Shown here: piece by piece, positions 7,121-13,863 of the stretch | Numbering within the stretch: position 1 is the first letter of the stretch | Layout of the letters: each line of letters begins with the position of its first letter | From: Nanobdellati archaeon | GTDB taxonomy: Archaea; EX4484-52; JAADEF01 | Assembly (NCBI GenBank): GCA_015521505.1 | Contig: WAOB01000131.1 | Coordinates: 1 to 18,669, forward strand | Direction of reading: 5' to 3' | Length of the DNA: 18,669 nt | Notes under the pieces: model-generated | Told to the model about the DNA's origin: nothing | The model's database searches: none | Seen by the model: only the letters and a program-made list of their open reading frames with translations | Translations under genes and position numbers: made by a program

Positions 7121-9517
7121 ATGGCAGAATTCAAATTAAAGGATAAAAAATGGAATAAAGAATGGGAAATTGAGATTGCAGAGGAATGGAAATCTAAAAA
7201 GATGTATAAGTTTAATAAGAATACAAAAAAGAAAGTTTACTCTATAGATACGCCACCTCCTTATGTTAATGCTCCTGTACATGCTGGACATGCAACTGTT
7301 TATACTTTAATGGATATGTTTGCAAGGTTTAGAAGATTGGTGGGTTATGAGGTTCTATTTCCTTTAGGTTTGGATAGGAATGGATTACCTATAGAAATTG
7401 CTGCTGAAAGGAGATTTAATATATCTCCTGAAAGATATTCAAGAGAAGAGTTTATTAAGGCGTGTGAAAAACTATTAGAAGAATATTCGATGAAGAGTGC
7501 TGAGACATTCTTTAAATTAGGTATAAGTTTTAATTCGTGGGATGTTGGTACAGATATAGGAGAGGTTTATCTTACTGATATGCCAGAATATAGAGCACTA
7601 ACTCAGGCAACATTTATTGAATTATGGAAAAAAGGTCTTGTTTATGAGGAAGAGTATATAAGTAATTATTGTGTTGAGTTAAAAACAACAGTTGCTGATT
7701 CTGAAATTGAACACAAAGAAGTGGAGGGATATCTCAACTATATAAAATTTAAGGTTAGAGAATCTGGTGAAGAAATTGTTATAGCAACAACAAGACCAGA
7801 ACTTTTAGGGGCTTGTCAAATGATCATTTTCAATCCAAATGATGATAGATACAAACACCTAGAGGGAAAGCATGCAATATTACCCATCTATAATAGAGAA
7901 GTGCCTATAAAATCCCATCCTTATGCAAAACCAGAGTTCGGTAGCGGTTTGGTTATGATGTGTTCTTTTGGAGATTATACGGATATAAGATTTTTTAGGG
8001 AACAAAACTTACACCCTATAATTTTAATAGACGAGAATGGTAGAATGAATGAGAAATCCGGTCCATTACAGGGTTTGAAGGTTGAGGAGGCGAGGGAGAA
8101 GATTGTGGAGATTTTAGATGAGAAAGGATTAGTTGTTAAAAGAGAAAAGGTCAAACATAAAATTCCTATTTGTGAGAGAACAAAAACACCTATTGAGTTT
8201 ATTCCATTAAAAGAGTTTTATTTAAAACAAGTGGAGTTTAAGGAGGAAATTAGAAAAATTTCAAGAAATATGAAATTTTTCTCTGAAGAATCAAGGCAAA
8301 TATTGGAAAATTGGATCGATACGATAAGTTTTGACTGGCCCATTTCAAGAAGGAGATATTATGCAACAGAAATTCCTTTGTGGTATTGTAAAAATTGTAA
8401 TGAGGTTATTGTCCCAGAACCTGGTAGGTATTATGTTCCATGGAAGGAAAAACCACCTGTAAGTAAGTGTCCTAACTGCGGTAGTAAGGAGTTTAAGGGA
8501 GAGGAAAGGGTTTTTGATACATGGTTTGATTCTTCTATAACTCCTCTATTTATAGGTGGTTATGGTAGATATAATGATTTTTTCAAGAAAAAACTTGATG
8601 AGAAGATAACTTTAAGACCACAAGGGAAGGAGATTATAAGAACATGGCTTTACTATACTTTGCTGAGAGTTTACTTTATTACAGGAAAGGAAGCATTTGA
8701 TCATGTATGGATACATTATCATGTTTTGGATGAAAAAGGGAACAAGATGAGTAAAAGTTTGGGTAATGTTATTGATCCAAGAGAGATTATTGAAAAGTAT
8801 GGAGCAGAGCCATTCAGGTTGTGGTGCGCTTTTGAAGGCAATATGCATAAAGGAGATTTTAGATTAAGTTTTGAGAGAGTTGAATCTGCAGGAAAGTTTT
8901 TGACTAAGTTATGGAATGTTTCAAGATTTGTTAGTGCTTTTGATTATGTAGATAAGGTTGATTTCTTAACTGAAACCGATAAATCAGTACTGGTTAAACA
9001 TAACAACATAATTGAGGAGGTTTATGAGAGTTATATGAAGTATGAAGTACATGATGCTGCTGTTCTTTTGAGAGACTACTTATGGGACGTTTTTGCTAGT
9101 CATTATATCGAAATGGTTAAATCTCGTGCCTATAATAATGATGGTATCTATACAAAAGAAGAGCAGAAATCTGCTTTGTTTACATTGCATAGAATCTTGA
9201 AGGACGTTTTGGTTATGTTACATCCCATCATACCTTTTATAACTTATAAAATAATGAAAGACGTGTATGGAGAAAATATTATTGAAATGGAATTTCCTCA
9301 ACCAATAGATGTTACTTCAGAAATTGATTTTGAGGATATAATGGAGATCAATTCTAAGATTTGGAAGTATAAAAAGGACAGAAACATAAGTTTAAGGGAC
9401 GAACTCAATAAGATCAAGATTAATAAGAAATTTATGCCTTTAGGAAGGGATCTGAAGGTTATGCATAAGATAAAGAATATAGAGTATAGGGATGGTAAGG
9501 AAGTAGAGATTGAGTAA
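7121..9517 (+). CDS. valS: Valyl-tRNA synthetase
   Basis: This class I synthetase (798 residues from the ATG) charges tRNA-Val and edits mischarged threonine. The order is a Rossmann fold with HAGH at 54-57 (the HIGH motif), FPLGLDRNGLPIE after it, the CP1 editing domain including ATTRPELLGA near 223, a zinc ribbon CKNC (423-426) with CPNC (450-453), WFDSS, KMSKS (542-546) followed by LGNVIDP, and the anticodon-binding helical domain with the LWNVSRF motif. GDFRLSFERVESAGKF after KMSKS fits ValRS rather than IleRS or LeuRS. No C-terminal coiled coil of the bacterial type is seen, as usual in archaea. The Shine-Dalgarno GGAGTGATC overlaps the AIM24 stop and is 4-5 bases from the ATG. The in-frame GTG at 7112 lies inside that motif and is rejected as the start. 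Confidence 0.93.
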   Translation: MAEFKLKDKKWNKEWEIEIAEEWKSKKMYKFNKNTKKKVYSIDTPPPYVNAPVHAGHATVYTLMDMFARFRRLVGYEVLFPLGLDRNGLPIEIAAERRFNISPERYSREEFIKACEKLLEEYSMKSAETFFKLGISFNSWDVGTDIGEVYLTDMPEYRALTQATFIELWKKGLVYEEEYISNYCVELKTTVADSEIEHKEVEGYLNYIKFKVRESGEEIVIATTRPELLGACQMIIFNPNDDRYKHLEGKHAILPIYNREVPIKSHPYAKPEFGSGLVMMCSFGDYTDIRFFREQNLHPIILIDENGRMNEKSGPLQGLKVEEAREKIVEILDEKGLVVKREKVKHKIPICERTKTPIEFIPLKEFYLKQVEFKEEIRKISRNMKFFSEESRQILENWIDTISFDWPISRRRYYATEIPLWYCKNCNEVIVPEPGRYYVPWKEKPPVSKCPNCGSKEFKGEERVFDTWFDSSITPLFIGGYGRYNDFFKKKLDEKITLRPQGKEIIRTWLYYTLLRVYFITGKEAFDHVWIHYHVLDEKGNKMSKSLGNVIDPREIIEKYGAEPFRLWCAFEGNMHKGDFRLSFERVESAGKFLTKLWNVSRFVSAFDYVDKVDFLTETDKSVLVKHNNIIEEVYESYMKYEVHDAAVLLRDYLWDVFASHYIEMVKSRAYNNDGIYTKEEQKSALFTLHRILKDVLVMLHPIIPFITYKIMKDVYGENIIEMEFPQPIDVTSEIDFEDIMEINSKIWKYKKDRNISLRDELNKIKINKKFMPLGRDLKVMHKIKNIEYRDGKEVEIE

Positions 9518-9527
9518 TATATATTTT
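9518..9527 (+). promoter_or_regulatory. Putative TATA box for the giant surface protein
   Basis: TATATATTTT immediately follows the ValRS TAA stop, about 45 bases before the ATG at 9568. Transcription would start about 20 bases before the gene, leaving a short leader with the AGGTGA Shine-Dalgarno. The gene therefore appears to be transcribed separately from the ValRS operon. Confidence 0.4.
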
Positions 9528-9567
9528 CACCACCCAACAATATAGTATAGACAATCAGGTGAATATA

Positions 9568-12500
9568 ATGTCTTACCCCTATAAAAAATCCATAAGTATT
9601 ATGATTGGCTCAGTTCTCTTAGTTGTTTTCACTCTCGCAATCTCAAGCATCACATATGTATGGTTAAAAGACTATACTATCCAAACCGCAAAAGAAGCAC
9701 AAAACACCAAAATAGAATCTGAAAGATATCATGGATACGATTTAATTACTTGCTCAAAAGCAAATATAGATGTTTTAAAAACATCCTTCCCAACCATACA
9801 AACCCATACTATAGTAGAAGATTTCTTAGACACAAACAAAATAGATTACTACGAAAATATAACAGTAAACATTACTGTAGGCAAAATATATTTGGCAAAT
9901 TCCTCAACATACCTCTACAAACAACATATACAAATCAACAACTCCTTAAACAATAATAACTTAACAGATTATCAAATAATAGTTAATTTAACTTATCATC
10001 CTGCAATGTATTCTAACTTCTCAGATATAAGATTTTATTACCTAAACAGATCAGACAATAAAGAATATAAGGTTAGTTATTACTTAAGACAAAAAGTAGA
10101 CAATTCCTGGGCAGAGTTCATAGTTAAAGTTCCCTTCATCGAAAACAATTATGAAAATGAAAGTATTTTTGCCTACTTTAGTAATAAATCTTTATGGTAT
10201 AGTGAGAGTAATTATTATGAAACAATGGAAATTCCTCCTGTGAGTTGGTGGAATTACACAAACCCCTTTACTTATTCAGGAAATGATAGAGCAAAATCTG
10301 TCGCTGTAGATAAGCAAGGAAACTATATAGTTGTAGGTAAGGCGCAACGGAGTTATAGCAATTATTATTGGATAATAACAAAACTTTATCCTAACGGTAC
10401 TGAAGCATGGATATATATAGATGATCCCTCTGGTTATAGTGATGAAGCATCTGCAGTTATTGTAGATAATGATAGTAATTACGTAGTTGCAGGATACGAA
10501 CATGTAGGTTATGGCGACTCTCAATGGAGAGTAACAAAGTTCTATCCTAATGGAAGTGTTATGTGGAATTATTTAGAGAATCCTTCATCTAGAAATGATA
10601 GAGCATATTCTATTGCAGTAGATAATGAAAGCAACTATATTATTGCTGGATCTGATGAATCTACATCATCTTATGGAGATCTACAATGGAGAATCGTCAA
10701 GTTATATCCTAACGGAACTAAGATGTGGGAATATACAGAAAATCCTTCTTCTGATAAGGATATTGCTTATTCTATTGCAGTAGATAAAGAAGGATATTAT
10801 ATAGTTGCAGGTGTTTATGGCTCATCAACTAACAAAAGATGGAGAGTAATCAAACTATATCCCAATGGTACTAAACTATGGACTTATACTGAAGATCCTT
10901 CATCATCCACAGATGAACTATATTATATTGCTGTAGATAATGATAACAACTATATCTTAGTAGGATATGATAGAATTCAAGGCATATCACAATGGAGAAT
11001 CATCAAGTTATATCCTAACGGAACTAAGATGTGGGAATATACAGAAAATCCTTCTTCTGGATATAGTGATAAAGCATATTATGTTACTATAGACACAGAT
11101 GGAAATTATCTTATAGCAGGCAACTATAGACCTAGTTCTGACAACCAATGGAGAATCATCAAGTTATATCCTAATGGAACTAAGATGTGGGAATATACAG
11201 AAAATCCTTCTTCTAATGATGATGAGTCTTACGCAATTGCAGTAGATAACGAAAGCAATTATGTTGTTGTTGGATATGATAGCATACCTGGAGATAATCA
11301 ATGGAGAGTAATCAAGCTATATCCTAACAGAAGTAAAGTATGGAATTATACAAAAAATTATACTCACTATCATAGAGACATAGCGTATGCTGTAACAATA
11401 AATAAAGAAGGAAATTATGTTGTTGTAGGAGTTGATAGATCATCAGCAGAAGAAGGATGGAGAATTCTTGAATTATATCCTAATGGAACGGTAAAGAAAT
11501 CGTATAGATATAATCCCTCGCTTTTTAGTGGGGAAATAGCATACGATGTTGCTGTAGATAGTGGTAACAACTATGTTGTCGTTGGTGATGTTAGAAATGG
11601 TTTTACATTATTAAAAATTGGACATGATGGAACTTTATCATGGAAGTATGATTATGGTCCAGGAATAGCGTATGGTGTTGCTGTAGATGAAAATGATAAC
11701 TATATTGCTGTTGGTTATAATAAGGTGGGAAGCTATTACGAGTGGTTTATAGTAAAATTCTATCCTAATGGTACTGAAGTGTGGAATTTTACCGAAATAG
11801 ATCCTTCCCTTTATGAAAAAGCAAAAGACGTTGCTGTAGATAAAGAAGGAAATTATGTTGTTGTAGGATATAATTACACTCCTGGAAGTTCATATATACA
11901 ATGGAAAATAATAAAGCTCTATCCTAACGGAACTAAAGTATGGGAATATGTGGAGGATCCTTCTTCAGGAAATGATGCAGCAAACGGAGTTGCAGTGGAC
12001 AATGATGGAAACTATGTGATTGTTGGTAATGATTATTCTCCAGGAAGTTCTCAAATACGAGTAATTAAGTTATATCCTAATGGAACCAAAATATGGACAT
12101 ATACTGAGAATCCTTCTACTAGTGTGGCATACAGTGTTGCAGTAGATAAAGACGGCAATTATATAGTTGCAGGTTATGATCTTTCTTCAGGATATAGACA
12201 GTGGCGAATTATTAAGTTATATCCTAATGGAACCAAAATATGGACATATACTGAGAATCCTTCTTCGAGTAATGATGAACCATATGATGTTGCTGTGGAT
12301 AATGATAATAACTATGTGATTGCTGGTTATGATGGTGATAAAGAAATTGAGTGGAGAATCATCAAAATCTCAGAAAGGAAATATACTGATCCAGAGCCTA
12401 TAGTAAGAGTAGGAAGTGTAGTGTCTTACGGAGATGGTGGAACAGGAGGAGGGTATTATAAAACATCCATACTACAAACATTAAATCTCTTAACCTTTAA

Positions 12501-13002
12501 CACAACAAGAGCAGATAAACTTCTCAACTTAAAATTCAAAATAGATAACTTACCAGATCTAATAGATATTTTTATATCAAAAGATAACTCTTCATACAAA
12601 AAAATAACGTTAGATTCTTCAAACTCTTATTCATTTAATACTGAAGAACAAAACTGGAAATCTCTCTATTTAAGACTAGTTTTAAACTCAACCTCTACTC
12701 AAGACAACACTCCTATAATAGATAACTATATAATATCTTATGAAGCAATATCAAATGAAAATATTAGTGTACTTGTGTTCAACCCCACAAATCTCAATTT
12801 AACAATAAACTCTATAATGTTAAAAGATGTTAACACAAAAGAGATGTGTGAAATGACAACAACATCTAAAAACTATTATATAGAGTCAAACAGTTTAAGA
12901 AGATATCTTGTCTATGGTTGTTCTTTAAAATGTGAAAATAACAATCTCAAAATGTTTATATCAACAGAATGTGGTGTGTTTGAAGAAAGTATTGAGTGTT
13001 AA
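9568..13002 (+). CDS. Giant surface protein: pilin-like anchor, DUF2341 domain, 14 propeller-like repeats, Cys-rich tail
   Basis: The ATG at 9568 follows AGGTGA by 5 bases; it gives 1144 residues. Residues 1-35 (KKSISIMIGSVLLVVFTLA then an amphipathic YVWLKDY) resemble archaeal type IV pilin N-termini, so it is either processed by a prepilin peptidase or membrane-anchored. Residues about 117-207 match DUF2341, with LTDYQIIVNLTY, FSDIRFYY and a SWAEFIVKVPFI-type strand. About 240-938 consist of 14 repeats of roughly 50 residues with the consensus YSIAVDKEGNYIVAGY, WRIIKLYPNGTKMWEY and ENPSS. They resemble SBBP/DUF5122 beta-propeller blades and could form two seven-bladed propellers. The last 200 residues are a beta-rich domain. 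There are six cysteines: C62 and C1094, C1118, C1122, C1135 and C1144, the final residue. It is probably extracellular, for adhesion or host or surface contact; that role is inferred. Confidence 0.85.
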   Translation: MSYPYKKSISIMIGSVLLVVFTLAISSITYVWLKDYTIQTAKEAQNTKIESERYHGYDLITCSKANIDVLKTSFPTIQTHTIVEDFLDTNKIDYYENITVNITVGKIYLANSSTYLYKQHIQINNSLNNNNLTDYQIIVNLTYHPAMYSNFSDIRFYYLNRSDNKEYKVSYYLRQKVDNSWAEFIVKVPFIENNYENESIFAYFSNKSLWYSESNYYETMEIPPVSWWNYTNPFTYSGNDRAKSVAVDKQGNYIVVGKAQRSYSNYYWIITKLYPNGTEAWIYIDDPSGYSDEASAVIVDNDSNYVVAGYEHVGYGDSQWRVTKFYPNGSVMWNYLENPSSRNDRAYSIAVDNESNYIIAGSDESTSSYGDLQWRIVKLYPNGTKMWEYTENPSSDKDIAYSIAVDKEGYYIVAGVYGSSTNKRWRVIKLYPNGTKLWTYTEDPSSSTDELYYIAVDNDNNYILVGYDRIQGISQWRIIKLYPNGTKMWEYTENPSSGYSDKAYYVTIDTDGNYLIAGNYRPSSDNQWRIIKLYPNGTKMWEYTENPSSNDDESYAIAVDNESNYVVVGYDSIPGDNQWRVIKLYPNRSKVWNYTKNYTHYHRDIAYAVTINKEGNYVVVGVDRSSAEEGWRILELYPNGTVKKSYRYNPSLFSGEIAYDVAVDSGNNYVVVGDVRNGFTLLKIGHDGTLSWKYDYGPGIAYGVAVDENDNYIAVGYNKVGSYYEWFIVKFYPNGTEVWNFTEIDPSLYEKAKDVAVDKEGNYVVVGYNYTPGSSYIQWKIIKLYPNGTKVWEYVEDPSSGNDAANGVAVDNDGNYVIVGNDYSPGSSQIRVIKLYPNGTKIWTYTENPSTSVAYSVAVDKDGNYIVAGYDLSSGYRQWRIIKLYPNGTKIWTYTENPSSSNDEPYDVAVDNDNNYVIAGYDGDKEIEWRIIKISERKYTDPEPIVRVGSVVSYGDGGTGGGYYKTSILQTLNLLTFNTTRADKLLNLKFKIDNLPDLIDIFISKDNSSYKKITLDSSNSYSFNTEEQNWKSLYLRLVLNSTSTQDNTPIIDNYIISYEAISNENISVLVFNPTNLNLTINSIMLKDVNTKEMCEMTTTSKNYYIESNSLRRYLVYGCSLKCENNNLKMFISTECGVFEESIEC
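10285..12380 (+). repeat. Fourteen tandem repeats of about 150 bp encoding propeller-like blades
   Basis: Fourteen in-frame units of about 130-165 bases fill this segment. Each encodes a strand pair around AVDxxxNYxVxGY, a variable loop, then a WRxIKLYPNGT strand and a TENPSS turn. Most are diverged at DNA level, but units 3, 5 and 6 share an almost identical 69-base segment (10684-10752, 10990-11058, 11146-11214), and units 12 and 13 share a 54-base segment (12064-12117, 12211-12264). That implies recent duplication or gene conversion. Unit 9 is shortened and lacks the tryptophan segment; unit 14 lacks YPNGT. Confidence 0.9.
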
Positions 13003-13004
13003 AT

Positions 13005-13012
13005 ATTTATAG
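13005..13012 (+). promoter_or_regulatory. TATA box for leaderless archease transcript
   Basis: ATTTATAG is centred about 26-27 bases before the ATG at 13035, just after the stop codon of the surface protein. No Shine-Dalgarno precedes the ATG. This supports both a separate transcript and the choice of start. Confidence 0.5.
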
Positions 13013-13034
13013 ATCTTCATATAAAAGAACCATT

Positions 13035-13454
13035 ATGTTTAGATTGATAGAACATACAGGTGATATAGGTATAGAAGTTAAGGCATCTTCTATGGAAGAG
13101 ATGTTTTCTGATACCATAAAAGGGCTATATTCGATCTTTTTAGATTTGTCCAATGTTGAGTGTAAACGAATCATTAAGATAACTATTAGAGGTAATGATC
13201 TAGAAGAGATATTGATTGAAACATTAAATGAATTTATTTACTTATTCGATGTAAAGAAAGCGATCTTTGTAAAATTTAGAAAATTTAAGATTAAAGAAAA
13301 TTTATTAGAGGCAAGCGTTTGTGTTGATTACTTCAATAAAAGAAAACACAAAGTTTTGGGTGCGGGTGTTAAAGCAGCAACATATCATGATTTAAAACTT
13401 AAAATAGATAAAAAAACTAATACTTATTATGCAAGAATAATTGTGGATGTTTAG
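13035..13454 (+). CDS. Archease, RtcB RNA-ligase activating protein
   Basis: Archease speeds guanylylation and turnover of the RtcB ligase, which joins tRNA exons and other cleaved RNAs. The 139-residue chain has the family hallmarks: an N-terminal EHTGDIGIEV motif with the acidic metal-binding Asp, a helix with SMEEMFSDTIKGLYSIF, and a C-terminal GVKAATYHDLKL block followed by the terminal strand ending in Asp (ARIIVDV). The open frame extends upstream to 12996, overlapping the previous gene. That extension (ending KRTI) has no family similarity, and the ATG at 13035 both begins the conserved MFRLIEHTGD segment and lies 26-27 bases after a TATA-like box. RtcB itself is not in the window. It is followed 12 bases later by a coiled-coil gene. 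Confidence 0.92.
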   Translation: MFRLIEHTGDIGIEVKASSMEEMFSDTIKGLYSIFLDLSNVECKRIIKITIRGNDLEEILIETLNEFIYLFDVKKAIFVKFRKFKIKENLLEASVCVDYFNKRKHKVLGAGVKAATYHDLKLKIDKKTNTYYARIIVDV

Positions 13455-13466
13455 GGTGATAGAATC

Positions 13467-13850
13467 ATGCCTTCACAACTTGACAATTCAAAAGCCATGC
13501 AAGAGATTGTGAAAATAACAAAAGAACTTGCTCAAAGAACAAGAATGATTGAAGAGAAAATTTCAAAAATAGAATCGAGCATAAATGAGTTAAACGAAAA
13601 ACTGCATGAAGAAATAAAATCTTTTAATGAATTTAAATTCAATATTCAAGATAGAATGGAAAAAATAGAAATGGAAGTAACGAATATAGAAATGAACATA
13701 AAAACAATTGAACGAAAATTAAAAGAATATGCAAGAAAAGCAGAACTTAAAGAAGTTAAGGAATATATAGATCTCTTACGACCAATAAATAAGGTATATG
13801 TGACTAGAAAAGAGGTGAGGGAAATAATAAAGAATATACTTAATGAATAA
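13467..13850 (+). CDS. Small coiled-coil protein with a C-terminal YVTRKEV motif
   Basis: The 127-residue protein has a long coiled coil (about 8-95) of heptad-spaced Ile, Leu, Met and Val among Glu and Lys, followed by a distinct C-terminal segment: EYIDLLRPINKVYVTRKEVR and a short helix. That tail recalls archaeal coiled-coil proteins ending in a [LI]xP-[FV]VT-x-EEV pattern, including FlaD/E-like archaellum accessory proteins, but this resemblance is from memory and weak. There is no signal peptide, so it is probably cytoplasmic. The ATG follows GGGTGAT by 6 bases, and that motif begins at the archease stop, so it is co-transcribed with archease. The next gene starts 13 bases after its stop. 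Confidence 0.8.
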   Translation: MPSQLDNSKAMQEIVKITKELAQRTRMIEEKISKIESSINELNEKLHEEIKSFNEFKFNIQDRMEKIEMEVTNIEMNIKTIERKLKEYARKAELKEVKEYIDLLRPINKVYVTRKEVREIIKNILNE

Positions 13851-13863
13851 AAAGGTGTTTTTA

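Noticed and set aside
8612..8848. Minus-strand open frame inside ValRS
   Set aside because: It is antisense to the highly conserved KMSKS region, so the sequence is explained by ValRS; no family features are seen.
7121..9517. Isoleucyl- or leucyl-tRNA synthetase instead of ValRS
   Set aside because: The segments around HAGH, RALTQATF, the zinc ribbon and the GDFRLSFERVE stretch after KMSKS fit ValRS better.
9298..9540. Minus-strand open frame over the 3' end of ValRS
   Set aside because: It is a shadow of the ValRS anticodon-binding domain with no start signal and no recognisable protein features.
9518..9567. RNA gene or riboswitch in the gap before the surface gene, or in other gaps
   Set aside because: All gaps are short and AT-rich; no cloverleaf, box C/D or stable hairpin could be drawn by eye.
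9750..10524. Short alternative-frame and antisense open frames inside the giant surface gene
   Set aside because: Low GC and repeat codons leave stops rare in other frames; the DUF2341 and propeller reading is strongly coherent.
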